Positions 17,293 through 24,498 of a stretch of DNA of 64,000 bases are shown one piece after another. The position numbers were made by a program, and so were the translations under genes. How positions within the stretch are numbered: the stretch's first letter is position 1; the number at the start of each line of letters is the position of its first letter. The notes beneath the pieces were generated by a model. That model did no database searches. It saw only the letters and a program-made list of their open reading frames with translations, and was not told the origin of the DNA. Source of the stretch: a virus. The DNA lies in the IMG/VR virus record IMGVR_UViG_3300041409_000157, positions 1-64,000 of that record; one strand, given 5' to 3'.

Positions 17293-17963
17293 TTGTTCGC
17301 CTCCTGCCATGCGGTGAGGGCAAGCTGCATCTTTGGAAGACTGGCATACTTACCGGTTCCACAGCATGTGTTACAGCACACCCATTCTCCCGTTCTGTCG
17401 TAAGTGGTGTCCATGAACCCCTTCTTTCCTTTGCATGTTGGACACACCTCGAAAACATTGGCCATCCCCTCCGCCGCCTTGACCTTGAGGCGGAGCTTTT
17501 CGATGATCTCTCCCTGCACCTTCAACAAATCGCCGTGAATGGATAGATTTGTCTCAACGCCACGCAACCGCTCCACCTCCGCACGGAGCGAGGCGAGTTT
17601 GGCTGACTGCGCGTGAGATTCGTTGATGGACTGTTGCGCATTGCTCAACAGATTTTCTGAAGTGCGCTCGTCAGCCAGTGCAACTGCAAGCTCGCTCCGC
17701 AACCGCTCCACTTCCGCCAGCATCTCGCGCCCGGCGTTTGTGGCGAGGGCGGATCTGCCGGTGTTAAAGGCGGCTGCCATAACAGAATGCTCTTTCGTTG
17801 GGAACGCAGACGCCAAGACAATTTCCAATCCCGTCCGCAACTTCGCCGCCCCGGATTCCGATTTACGGAGTTCGCGTTCGAGTTCTCTTGCCATTTCGAT
17901 TGGAACATGATGCCATCCATGGCAGTTCTTCAACACACGATCAGTTCTTGGTGTATCACTCAT
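17289..17963 (-). CDS. Coiled-coil protein with DnaJ-type zinc-binding C-terminus
   Basis: A 224-residue protein beginning MSDTPRTDRVLKNCHGWHHV, a start often seen in phage 'early' coiled-coil proteins. Residues about 20-165 are helical with heptad-like patterns (LRAEVERLRGVE). The C-terminus has CPTCKGKKGF and CCNTCCGTGKY, two CxxCxGxG repeats as in DnaJ zinc centres. Possible role: protein-protein contacts or RNA/protein chaperoning; not established. It is preceded by the box at 17971-17999. Confidence 0.65.
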   Translation of the reverse strand: MSDTPRTDRVLKNCHGWHHVPIEMARELERELRKSESGAAKLRTGLEIVLASAFPTKEHSVMAAAFNTGRSALATNAGREMLAEVERLRSELAVALADERTSENLLSNAQQSINESHAQSAKLASLRAEVERLRGVETNLSIHGDLLKVQGEIIEKLRLKVKAAEGMANVFEVCPTCKGKKGFMDTTYDRTGEWVCCNTCCGTGKYASLPKMQLALTAWQEANK

Positions 17964-17970
17964 GCCGCGA

Positions 17971-17999
17971 AGTTGACGTCACTTTGGGGATTCTGTCAA
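17971..17999. promoter_or_regulatory. AGTTGACGTCA box paired with a CTGTCAA half-site
   Basis: Plus-strand AGTTGACGTCACTTTG followed by CTGTCAA, so that TTGAC and GTCAA bound the site as an inverted repeat. On the minus strand TTGACA (17993-17998) stands 17 bases from TCAACT before the ATG at 17963. It overlaps the last codons of the gene ending at 17979. Candidate promoter with operator symmetry. Confidence 0.5.
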
Positions 18000-18302
18000 G
18001 GCGATTTCAACTGCCGTCGCCACCCGCTCCACCAGCGGAGGATCCACTGGCGCAAAGCGGTCGGCCGAGAACCCCATCTCCGCCCCATGCTTGTTCCGGG
18101 GGTCCGGCGGGTTGAGCAGCTCCTCCAGCAGGATGCTCGGGACCACCTTGCTGGTGTCACTGATGGGATGCAGGTAGGCGCGCCCAGGCTGCACCGCCCG
18201 GATCGTGTAGGTGTGGCCCCGCACGGGGAGTTCGCAGAGGACGCGCTTCAAGGGCGCGGGGAAGTCGTCCCGGATGCAGATGACGCGGAGGCCTTTCTTC
18301 AT
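17979..18302 (-). CDS. Protein of unknown function (107 aa)
   Basis: Start at the ATG at 18302 (MKKGLRVICIRDDFPAPLKR); the frame is open further upstream but would enter the next gene. The N-terminal half is beta-rich (ELPVRGHTYTIRAVQPG), then LLEELLNPPDPRNKH and DRFAPVDPP. The pattern resembles small conserved phage proteins of unknown role. No function assigned. Confidence 0.6.
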   Translation of the reverse strand: MKKGLRVICIRDDFPAPLKRVLCELPVRGHTYTIRAVQPGRAYLHPISDTSKVVPSILLEELLNPPDPRNKHGAEMGFSADRFAPVDPPLVERVATAVEIALTESPK

Positions 18303-18322
18303 AGGAGTGAAAGCTGAAGATT

Positions 18323-18595
18323 TTACCAACCTCCGGGAACCGGCTTGCCAGCATCCGGATGGGCGCAAAGTGGTGCGCGCTCCTTGCGGGGCAAGCCATC
18401 CTTCCGGGGTTTGAACACCGATTTCCCATCCAAAGCTCGCTTCCAATCATCGTCGGAGATCTCGCGCCCGGCAACCCGACGCGGCCAGCCTGAGTGTAGA
18501 TCGGACCATCGCATTCCGAAGGCTTCGATGGTGGCGCGAGTCCACCCTCCGTTGGCAGTGCGGCACTCGAAGATGCGGTCAATGGTAAGCTTCAC
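18323..18595 (-). CDS. Protein of unknown function (90 aa)
   Basis: A GTG at 18595 overlaps the upstream TGA (GTGA) and starts a 90-residue protein: LTIDRIFECRTANGGWTRAT, then EAFGMRWSDLHSGWPRRVAG and SDDDWKRALDGK. The short Trp-rich N-terminal part recalls phage proteins that end in SGW-x-x-x-hydrophobic motifs, but no family can be named. Confidence 0.55.
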   Translation of the reverse strand: MKLTIDRIFECRTANGGWTRATIEAFGMRWSDLHSGWPRRVAGREISDDDWKRALDGKSVFKPRKDGLPRKERAPLCAHPDAGKPVPGGW

Positions 18596-19341
18596 GACTG
18601 GGCATCCTCCATTTTCGCCGCCAAAGAGGAAACGTAGCTTCGCCAGTTGCGGATGCGCTCCCATCGGTTGCGAAGACTGCTCCAGTGACACCACTTGTTC
18701 CGCAGCAGCTCATCGTAAAGCTCGATCCGGTGCGCCGCAACAAGGGGAGCTTCGGAGTCCAAGAAGTCATCGAATTCAGTCTGACTTGGAACCTCGGACG
18801 ACTTCGGCAATTTGATGCCCCAAAGCCTTCGCTGCTTTTCCTCCTCCGATGGCTTCGCCACCGGCTTGAAAGAACCACCTGTAGATCGAGAAATATCCAC
18901 ACCAACCCGAGTTGGTGTCTCTTTAGTCTCTTCAGTCACTGTGAAGTCTTCATTCTTATGGGAAGTCTTAGTGTCTGGCTTTTCCGTGGCGGGTTTTTTC
19001 CGCTGCGGTGAACTGTGGTTTTCGCGCACCGTCTTGCATGGATTCTGGAATACCGTGTAGACGGTGTGCGAGAACTTCCCATCCTCCCCCTTTTGCACAG
19101 CGGAGATCCACCCAGCCAGCTTCAGCTCGGTGAGGTATTTGTAGAAGGTGTCTCGGCTGATGCTCAGGCACTTGGAGATGTAAACCGCGCTCGGGAAAGC
19201 TGTTTCCCCGTTGGGGGAGCAGTGGGAGCGGATGGCTAGATACACCATCTTGGCACCCATGGACAGATCGGGGTCGAGGATGAAGCTCTTGCGGACTGAG
19301 AAGTCCCAGTCACCCTTGAATGCTACACGGTCTTGTTTCAT
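18592..19341 (-). CDS. Winged-helix DNA-binding protein, replication-initiator-like
   Basis: Start at the ATG at 19341 (MKQDRVAFKGDWDF). The 249-residue protein has an N-terminal helix-turn-helix region (LSMGAKMVYLAIRSHCSPNG, FPSAVYISKCLSISRDTFYK, YLTELKLAGWISAVQKGEDG) of the HTH_36 type seen in phage and plasmid replication proteins. A basic disordered linker and a helical C-terminus (ELLRNKWCHWSSLRNRWERI) follow. It is the first gene downstream of the structured RNA region. A role in replication initiation or transcription control is inferred. Confidence 0.75.
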   Translation of the reverse strand: MKQDRVAFKGDWDFSVRKSFILDPDLSMGAKMVYLAIRSHCSPNGETAFPSAVYISKCLSISRDTFYKYLTELKLAGWISAVQKGEDGKFSHTVYTVFQNPCKTVRENHSSPQRKKPATEKPDTKTSHKNEDFTVTEETKETPTRVGVDISRSTGGSFKPVAKPSEEEKQRRLWGIKLPKSSEVPSQTEFDDFLDSEAPLVAAHRIELYDELLRNKWCHWSSLRNRWERIRNWRSYVSSLAAKMEDAQS

Positions 19342-19489
19342 GGCAGTTTTGGAGTTCTGCCAGGACGGATCGAAATGCCCCCGACCGAAGTCGTCCCAGC
19401 AGGCGTGACTCAGCGTAGGAAACACCGGGGCGGGGGGCGTCGCTTGTCCGGCGGGTCAAATTGATTGTTCCACACTGAGTCACGGAGTC

Positions 19490-19517
19490 AGCGTAGAGGA
19501 TTATTTCAGGCTGTCAA
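19490..19517 (-). promoter_or_regulatory. Promoter-like site before the winged-helix gene
   Basis: On the minus strand, TTGACA (19512-19517, inside CAGTTGACAGCC) is followed after 16 bases by TACGCT (19490-19495). The distance to the ATG at 19341 is about 150 bases, leaving a long leader. The TTGACA lies in a context shared with the recurrent AGTTGAC box. It lies just downstream of the structured RNA. Confidence 0.5.
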
Positions 19518-19544
19518 CTGGCTAAATTCGTCGCGCTTTTCTAC

Positions 19545-20050
19545 TCTCTTACGGCCAGTGCTAGCAGTTACACCACTAGAGCGCGCCAACTAGGCGGGAT
19601 TCCAACCCGCACCTGCCGTCTAAATCTTCTCTCCCCACCAGGACCCCGGGAACCGCTCCAGCAGACAAGCTGGATACATTTGTACGACCAGCAGTCCCCG
19701 AGGCCGGGGTGGGGAGAGTTCGCTGAAGTGAGCAGCGGAAGTCCGGGCGATTTCACCACGGGCCTAGGATGGTGGATCTTTTCGTAGACCGGGCGGAACC
19801 GCTGCTCAACTCAACGAACTCTCAAAGAGCGCCTCGCTGCACGCAGGCAGGGAGGCTTTAGCGGCACGCCGTCTTACGGAGCGACCTGCGAACGTGCCTG
19901 AAAGATTGCCCAGACCACCGTCACCCGTCAGCTTAGGGTGTGAAGCGGAGCCGACAGAAGCACTGGCCAGTGGGCATCTGGTGTTCCAGTGGGACAAGTT
20001 GTTCGTCCGCTTCACAGGGGTGAGACTACACCTCCCCGCACCACCGTCAA
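19545..20050 (-). ncRNA. Large structured noncoding RNA candidate
   Basis: About 500 bases without a credible gene but with many helices. Main ones (plus coordinates): 19629-19636 with 19711-19718 plus 19643-19649 with 19704-19710; 19714-19738 with 19799-19823 (22 of 25 pairs; read as minus-strand RNA two of the three mismatches become G-U); 19831-19835 with 19852-19856; 19863-19868 with 19893-19898 enclosing 19069-free hairpin 19869-19872/19876-19879; 19922-19926 with 19936-19940; 19939-19948 with 20007-20016 (10 of 10) enclosing 19961-19966/19986-19991. The G-U pattern indicates transcription on the minus strand, from about 20050. The 25-base helix and the first helix share 19714-19718, so they may be alternatives. 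Size and setting recall large phage RNAs such as GOLLD and ROOL, but no match was or could be tested. Confidence 0.7.
19551..19619 (-). other. tRNA-like, circularly permuted four-way fold at the end of the structured RNA
   Basis: On the minus strand a 5-base stem with a 7-base loop (19594-19598/19606-19610) copies a tRNA T arm except for one loop base. It is followed, not preceded, by a D-arm-like hairpin containing GTGTAACTGCTAGCAC. Outer bases 19551-19555 and 19615-19619 pair perfectly, where an anticodon stem would close a permuted tRNA. The acceptor-like contact is only CTAG with CTAG. So this is not a normal tRNA gene; it may be a T-loop junction in the larger RNA. Confidence 0.35.
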
Positions 20051-20059
20051 GGATGTTTC

Positions 20060-20452
20060 TCAAGAATTCTTCAAGCTCTCCACCCTCAGCCTGAATTTCC
20101 TCCGCTTCAGCTCCAGCACCACCCGCTCCACGAGCTTCCCTGTATCCCCCGCCACCCACTCCTCAAAGTCGTCCGACCCGGCAATCGCCCCAAGGATCTT
20201 CGCCCGCCATACGGCCGCGTGCGCGCACTCATGGGCAATGCTGTCCAGCGTCAGCCGGTCCCCCGGCAGGTGCAGCTCCGCAAACAAGCCCCTCTCCGCC
20301 ACCCGATGACACTGCCAGCAGCACGCCAGACAGGACCGCGCTCCCGGAGTGACCTTCCTGCGCCACCTCTGCAACGCCTTCAGGCTACCATGCACCCAGA
20401 CTTCGATGTGATGAGTGCTTCGAGAATGTAGGTAGATGGGGAAGTGGGTCAT
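20060..20452 (-). CDS. Putative HExxH metalloprotease-like protein
   Basis: Start at the ATG at 20452 (MTHFPIYLHSRSTHHIEVW). In the 130-residue protein LDSIAHECAHAAVWRAKIL (about residues 70-88) contains HECAH, an HExxH zinc-metalloprotease signature, and SDDFEEWVAGDTGKLVERV supplies a downstream Glu that could be the third ligand. Small phage proteins with this arrangement are known as peptidase-like proteins of unknown substrate. The gene directly precedes the structured RNA. Confidence 0.6.
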   Translation of the reverse strand: MTHFPIYLHSRSTHHIEVWVHGSLKALQRWRRKVTPGARSCLACCWQCHRVAERGLFAELHLPGDRLTLDSIAHECAHAAVWRAKILGAIAGSDDFEEWVAGDTGKLVERVVLELKRRKFRLRVESLKNS

Positions 20453-20453
20453 A

Positions 20454-20663
20454 TCAGATCGTTGAACTGGACGCCTCACGCTGCGCTGCCTTCAAGGCTT
20501 CCCTGCGCCGCTTCATGTAGAGCAACCTCCGACTGCGGTTCCTGCGGTGATACCGCTCTGCCTGGGCCTTTCGATTACCCTTACCCCCACGCGCCCCACG
20601 GCGAGGCTTGGAAGACGCCCCTTGCGCGTCTTCAGGCGCATCTGGTTGAGCGTATTCATCCAC
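20454..20663 (-). CDS. Small Arg/Lys-rich protein
   Basis: From a GTG at 20663 the frame gives 69 residues, very basic (SKPRRGARGGKGNRKAQAER, then YHRRNRSRRLLYMKRRREAL). The frame is open for another 88 codons upstream, but that part reads like non-coding sequence, so the short form is preferred. It would bind nucleic acid by charge. It ends two bases before the next start, which supports it a little. Confidence 0.4.
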   Translation of the reverse strand: MDEYAQPDAPEDAQGASSKPRRGARGGKGNRKAQAERYHRRNRSRRLLYMKRRREALKAAQREASSSTI

Positions 20664-21129
20664 AGCCCAAGACGAACAGGGTGGGTGTAAGAGCACAAGC
20701 CTGAAAGTGGCCGAAAGACGGGTTTCTGACAGGATGGCCAAGAACAGGGTGGGTGGAAGCGGTGCCGCAGCAGGATCAGCCTGAGCGGATACTCCAAAGG
20801 TGGCGTGAGGATTTTTTTGAAGGAGTGAGCCTGTAGAGGGGTGTAGAAGGAGGTGGGTGGGGAAGATTACGGCCAAGGGAATCCCCACCCGGCACTGGCT
20901 GAGGAATACCGCTAAGGATGGGTCCACGGGAATTCCCGCAGAGGGAGTGCTGCAAGCGAAAGCGTAAAGGGGTGATGCTTTGACGGGGTGTATAGGGAGT
21001 GGTGTCGCAAAGGAGGGATATCGATTTAATAGAACCCCATGCCAGTATCTCTCGACCAGATACTCTTAGGAAACGAGGCCGGGGGAGGCCCCCAAAAGGG
21101 CGGTGCCAGGGCCTGCCCGCCCAGCCGCG
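20664..21129. other. Intergenic stretch with inverted and direct repeats, no supported gene
   Basis: No frame here is convincing. Seen: a 14-base direct repeat GAACAGGGTGGGTG at 20674-20687 and 20742-20755; an 8-base perfect inverted repeat, 20855-20862 with 20883-20890; a 7-base perfect hairpin 21044-21050/21058-21064 with a 7-base loop. It may carry a leader, an untranslated RNA or binding sites. Nothing decisive is visible. Confidence 0.4.
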
Positions 21130-21678
21130 TCACCCGACCAACATCGGCACGCCGCTCCCCGGCAGGAGGTAGCCCTTCCATGGCCTACCCTTCATGCGAC
21201 GCTTCTTAGCGGCCATGCTAGCAGACGCAAACCTATAAGCGTCAATGGGTTGCGTCTTCTCTGGCGCACAATAGTGGTTATGTTTAATGGCTGGGCCTGT
21301 GCGCCTATGTAAAGTCTTGAGCATCAACTCTTTACGGTCCTGCTCCGAAGGCTCTTCGACGAATCGCCCCCAAGTTGCAATGTGAAACAGGCTCGAAAGG
21401 TTGCTGGGCCGAAAGGTCATGCTCCATAGCTGCCAGATCAGGCGGGCTGTGCAGGCGCGCACCGTTGGTGTCTGCTCGCCTCTACGTTGCGTCCAGACGG
21501 GAATGCCCAACGAAGCTAGCAAGTCTGCCCGATAATGCGCCTGAAGGGCAGCCAGCCAGCGGGAAACCTCTGCCGGAGAAGGATCGCAGGAGCGGGAAAG
21601 GGCGAGCAGTTCGCTTTGCAGCACAGGCAGCACTTTAGAGCAAAGCACTTTGTCCCGCAATGCGCGATTGAGAGACAC
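21130..21678 (-). CDS. Protein of unknown function (182 aa)
   Basis: A 182-residue protein starting MSLNRALRDKVLCSKVLPVL. The N-terminal two thirds are helical with regular hydrophobic spacing (SPAEVSRWLAALQAHYRADL), the end is basic (ASMAAKKRRMKGRPWKGYLL). It diverges from the plus-strand block starting at 21913. No family recognised. The frame is plausible by composition but has no coupled neighbour. Confidence 0.45.
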   Translation of the reverse strand: MSLNRALRDKVLCSKVLPVLQSELLALSRSCDPSPAEVSRWLAALQAHYRADLLASLGIPVWTQRRGEQTPTVRACTARLIWQLWSMTFRPSNLSSLFHIATWGRFVEEPSEQDRKELMLKTLHRRTGPAIKHNHYCAPEKTQPIDAYRFASASMAAKKRRMKGRPWKGYLLPGSGVPMLVG

Positions 21679-21820
21679 GCTTCACTTGCCCCATTGGTTG
21701 GAGGCTTGCCGGGCGTGCGGGCGGGCGTGATTTCCGCCCCCTCTCCCCTGCATTCCCCAAAAAATAAACCTGCATAAAACCCCCGTAAACATTGCCTCGC
21801 CACACCTTTCGCAAAATAAT

Positions 21821-21850
21821 AGTTGCCGTCAGTTTACTTTTCGATATTCT
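21821..21850 (+). promoter_or_regulatory. Promoter-like site for the plus-strand small-gene block
   Basis: TTGCCG (21823-21828) is followed after 16 bases by TATTCT (21845-21850). The -35 part lies in AGTTGCCGTCAG, a variant of the recurrent AGTTGACGTCA box. It stands about 60 bases before the first gene of the block and before the hairpin at 21872-21894. Confidence 0.5.
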
Positions 21851-21871
21851 GAGCAGCGTAACGGTTTTAGC

Positions 21872-21894
21872 GGCTCCCCCCAGTAAGGGGAGCC
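21872..21894 (+). repeat. Intergenic hairpin 1 of the small-gene block
   Basis: Eight perfect base pairs (GGCTCCCC with GGGGAGCC) around a 7-base loop, directly before the GTG start region of the 21913 gene. It is followed by the purine-rich GCGAAAGG that also precedes other genes of the block. Confidence 0.7.
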
Positions 21895-21912
21895 AAAGCG
21901 AAAGGTTCAACG

Positions 21913-22497
21913 GTGAAAAAGCAAAATCCTCAAATAGCAATCTGTCACGGTATTAATCAGCTTCACCCTCGCGAATCATCCTTCACGAGTGGCCGCGATG
22001 AAATCCGGGTGACGATTGGGCGCCTTGACGACACGGATGGAAAGCCCCGCAATTTCAGCTTGTCCAGCATTTCCCCGGGCTCACCGGAATCGCGGATTTC
22101 AACGGGCGGCTGCTTTGCCCGCATTTGGAGCGCCCAGCCTGCGAGCTATCATGTTCCGGGCTCGACTGAGTGCAATTACTTTGTGGCGCACGGCATGGAG
22201 ATTTCACATGGCGACTTGCCTGAATACGAGCACGCCATCCGCGCCTTGAAGCTGATTGCCAAGCGGCAGGCTGGGCAATACGAAACGCGAGGCAATGCTA
22301 CCGATGCAGCGGACGCCATGGGGCGCTGGCTTGAAGCGTGCGGCGTCACGCAGGTTTACTTGCGGCCGGAGAGTGGACGCAACCGGCAATGGCTGACGGA
22401 TGGCGAGTGGCAATGCCTGACGCTGGGGGTGTTCGTCGTGCAGGTGCGGAAGGCTCTGGCGGTTGTGCCGGGTGTTCCCATTGAAGCTTCCCTCTAA
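21913..22497 (+). CDS. Protein of unknown function (194 aa), first of the plus-strand block
   Basis: GTG start at 21913 behind GCGAAAGG. The 194-residue product has an N-terminal region without clear structure and a better-ordered second half with HAIRALKLIAKRQAGQYETR and CLTLGVFVVQVRKAL. Composition (many Ala, Arg, Gly, moderate charge) fits real coding. No family recognised. Similar small unknown genes are frequent on plasmids and in environmental phages. Confidence 0.6.
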   Translation: MKKQNPQIAICHGINQLHPRESSFTSGRDEIRVTIGRLDDTDGKPRNFSLSSISPGSPESRISTGGCFARIWSAQPASYHVPGSTECNYFVAHGMEISHGDLPEYEHAIRALKLIAKRQAGQYETRGNATDAADAMGRWLEACGVTQVYLRPESGRNRQWLTDGEWQCLTLGVFVVQVRKALAVVPGVPIEASL

Positions 22498-22509
22498 CCA
22501 TCCCCCTCC

Positions 22510-22746
22510 ATGCAAATCATCCGCCATTCCCTCACCGGCCATCTTATCGCGTGCGACGACGAATCCGCCACGGCCGCCACTCTCAGTGCTGCCCGCTGGG
22601 CGGGATCCGACTGTGAGGACGTTTCTGAACATCCTGTTTTCACCCGGCAGCTTGCCACTCTGCGCCGTAACGACGGCAATGGATTTTGCGATCTGACGGA
22701 CAAGCCGTTCACTCCCGCGCAGCTCGCTAAAGCTTCCAACTCCTAA
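22510..22746 (+). CDS. Protein of unknown function (78 aa)
   Basis: A 78-residue protein beginning MQIIRHSLTGHLIACDDESA with an acidic N-terminal half and CEDVSEHPVFTRQLATLRRN. It follows the previous gene by 12 bases and precedes the next by five, which indicates one transcript. Function unknown. Confidence 0.6.
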   Translation: MQIIRHSLTGHLIACDDESATAATLSAARWAGSDCEDVSEHPVFTRQLATLRRNDGNGFCDLTDKPFTPAQLAKASNS

Positions 22747-22751
22747 ACCCC

Positions 22752-23186
22752 ATGCAAATCCCCATTACAGACGAGCAAACCCTTGTGGGCGCCGCTGGCC
22801 GCTTTGGCCGTGCCATCCGCGTCTATGATGATGGTTGCGGTCCCCTCTGGATACACCGCGATTCGATGGGCATTACCGGCATTGTCCGGGCCCGCACTTG
22901 GGAGGACGCTTACGCGATCTGTGAGGATGAATTATTTCCCGCTGGTGACGACGACGCGGCAGAGGAGATGCAGCGGATCAAAGCCCTGCCGGAAGGCGAG
23001 GAGCGGAATCATGCGCAGGCGTGCTTTGATGAAGCTTTCGGTTATCGGGGAAGCACCCGCCGGGAAGCGGACGGGAGCGGGAGCAGCATTTACGCCAAGG
23101 ACTTGAACGGGGATCACTTGGAACCGCTGACGGAGGAACTCGTTAAGGATCTGGAAATTACCCTCACGATTGAAACGCAGGCTTAA
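22752..23186 (+). CDS. Acidic protein of unknown function (144 aa)
   Basis: A 144-residue acidic protein starting MQIPITDEQTLVGAAGRFGR, with WEDAYAICEDELFPAGDDDA and a C-terminal LEPLTEELVKDLEITL. The DAYAICEDE stretch resembles parts of conserved plasmid/phage proteins of unknown role that track viral DNA-modifying genes. No function assigned. Confidence 0.65.
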   Translation: MQIPITDEQTLVGAAGRFGRAIRVYDDGCGPLWIHRDSMGITGIVRARTWEDAYAICEDELFPAGDDDAAEEMQRIKALPEGEERNHAQACFDEAFGYRGSTRREADGSGSSIYAKDLNGDHLEPLTEELVKDLEITLTIETQA

Positions 23187-23196
23187 CCTCCGCATT

Positions 23197-23228
23197 CCAG
23201 CCTTCCCCCTTCCCGGGCGGGAGGCTGG
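23197..23228 (+). repeat. Intergenic hairpin 2 of the small-gene block
   Basis: CCAGCCT (23197-23203) pairs with AGGCTGG (23222-23228). A second inverted repeat, CCCCTCGC with GCGACGGGG around AATTAA, follows before the GCGAAACGAAAGGC leader of the 23290 gene. Confidence 0.6.
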
Positions 23229-23289
23229 CAGCGGGTGCTAAATCCGGCCCCTCGCAATTAAGCGACGGGGCGAAACGAAAGGCAATGCA

Positions 23290-23799
23290 GTGAAAACTCT
23301 TGGCGAATTCTTTAAGCGTGACTCGGCATACTGGGGAGAAAGCTCCGAATGGCTTGTGGCGCGAGCGACCACCCGCGACGCATCCACATTGGACCGGTCC
23401 AACTGGAAATGCTTTTTGCAGCTTCTTGGCGGGACGGGGGCGGAGGGCGCAAATGGCAGTCAAGGGGTGGTTGATGGTGTCCGCATTGAAGAAGCCTCCC
23501 ACTGGGCGTGCGGCTGGATTCAATACCTGATTATTGACCCATCCCGGAAAGACTTGGTTGCCATTGCCGAATCCACGATTGAAAAGCTTGAAGGTTACCC
23601 CGTCCTAAATGAAGAGGATTGGAGCGCGCTTGAAGATGAGGAGGCGCAACAGGTTTGGCGCGACTGCTACCGGCCAAAGGAGCGGGTGAACTATGTCCGG
23701 GAGCATCGTAATCAATTCGAGTTTCAGAGCTTGGCCGATATGATCGGTTGCATTCGCGGGAAATACTTCTGCGGATACGCTTCTGAACTGGTTTCCTAG
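23290..23799 (+). CDS. Protein of unknown function (169 aa)
   Basis: GTG start at 23290 behind CGAAAGGCAATGCA. The 169-residue protein is Trp-rich (ASHWACGWIQYLIIDPSRKD, EEDWSALEDEEAQQVWRDCY). The segment 'SHWACGWIEW(I)...A' resembles a recurrent unnamed protein of plasmids and phages, from memory only. Function unknown. Confidence 0.65.
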   Translation: MKTLGEFFKRDSAYWGESSEWLVARATTRDASTLDRSNWKCFLQLLGGTGAEGANGSQGVVDGVRIEEASHWACGWIQYLIIDPSRKDLVAIAESTIEKLEGYPVLNEEDWSALEDEEAQQVWRDCYRPKERVNYVREHRNQFEFQSLADMIGCIRGKYFCGYASELVS

Positions 23800-23809
23800 C
23801 GCTCCCGCC

Positions 23810-23835
23810 CTGCGCCTTCCCTCAGGAGGGCGCAG
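23810..23835 (+). repeat. Intergenic hairpin 3 of the small-gene block
   Basis: CTGCGCC (23810-23816) pairs with GGCGCAG (23829-23835); TCC and GGA extend the stem after one mismatch, leaving a CTCA loop. It lies between the 23799 stop and the 23899 start. Confidence 0.65.
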
Positions 23836-23898
23836 CATCGGGCGCACTACGCGCCAGCCGACGCCGGACGGGATTCCGGCAAAGAGAAAGGTCAAATT

Positions 23899-24183
23899 GT
23901 GAACGCAAAACTAATCAGTGTGACGGTTGCGGCGGAAGTCTTCGGCCAATTGTGGATGGGAGGTGAAGCTTCCAAGGATGTTTCCCGGATCATCCCCGTC
24001 CAAGCTTGGGACGGTAGCCTCCGCCGTGCCTTTATCGGGCTTAAGCAGGTGAATGACGGGGGCGATTTTCAGCGCGGGAGCGTGCGCCTTGAATGTCCCC
24101 GCGTGCGGCTCTGTTACCGGCGCGGGAAGGTGCAACACGCCGTTTGGGTTTCCGCTCCCGATTCCGTCACCTTCAACGCCTGA
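23899..24183 (+). CDS. Protein of unknown function (94 aa)
   Basis: GTG start at 23899 behind AGAAAGGTC. A 94-residue, beta-rich protein (MNAKLISVTVAAEVFGQLWM, RVRLCYRRGKVQHAVWVSAP). No motif recognised. Confidence 0.55.
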   Translation: MNAKLISVTVAAEVFGQLWMGGEASKDVSRIIPVQAWDGSLRRAFIGLKQVNDGGDFQRGSVRLECPRVRLCYRRGKVQHAVWVSAPDSVTFNA

Positions 24184-24205
24184 TACGGCCTAGCCTCCCG
24201 CCCCT

Positions 24206-24232
24206 CTCCCTCCGTCATGCCAGCGGAGGGAG
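24206..24232 (+). repeat. Intergenic hairpin 4 of the small-gene block
   Basis: CTCCCTCCG (24206-24214) pairs perfectly with CGGAGGGAG (24224-24232) around a 9-base loop, followed by TCGGCGG. Stem and flank are near-identical to hairpin 5 at 25207-25233. Confidence 0.75.
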
Positions 24233-24295
24233 TCGGCGGCAGACAACTGCCCGCCGCTCGCCAATCAAGGCGGGCGCAGAGAGAAAGAGAAACCT

Positions 24296-24493
24296 ATGGA
24301 AGCGTTTACGCTCAGTATTAAAACGGTCAACGCAGCGTTTCACGACGGGAGCGACGATAGTGAGCAGGCAGCCCGGCAGGAGGTTGCGCGCATCCTGCGC
24401 GACGTGGCAAAGCATGTTGAGAATGGAAGCGACGGGCGCAGGCTTTGCGACTCGAACGGAAACAGCGTCGGAGAATTCAACTTCCAAGACTAA
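24296..24493 (+). CDS. Small plasmid-type protein of unknown function (65 aa)
   Basis: A 65-residue protein, MEAFTLSIKTVNAAFHDGSD, then ARQEVARILRDVAKHVENGS and DSNGNSVGEFNF. This order (beta strand with NAAF, amphipathic helix, DxNGNxVG) is familiar from small proteins on plasmids and in phage accessory regions. No biochemical role is known to me. ATG behind GAGAGAAAGAG. Confidence 0.7.
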   Translation: MEAFTLSIKTVNAAFHDGSDDSEQAARQEVARILRDVAKHVENGSDGRRLCDSNGNSVGEFNFQD

Positions 24494-24498
24494 CCCCC

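Noticed and set aside
19551-19619. A normal tRNA gene on the minus strand
   Set aside because: T and D arms are in reversed order and no 7-base-pair acceptor stem or U33-containing anticodon loop can be built.
20664-20927. N-terminal extension of the small basic gene at 20454
   Set aside because: The extra 88 residues have no protein-like pattern and cover inverted repeats.
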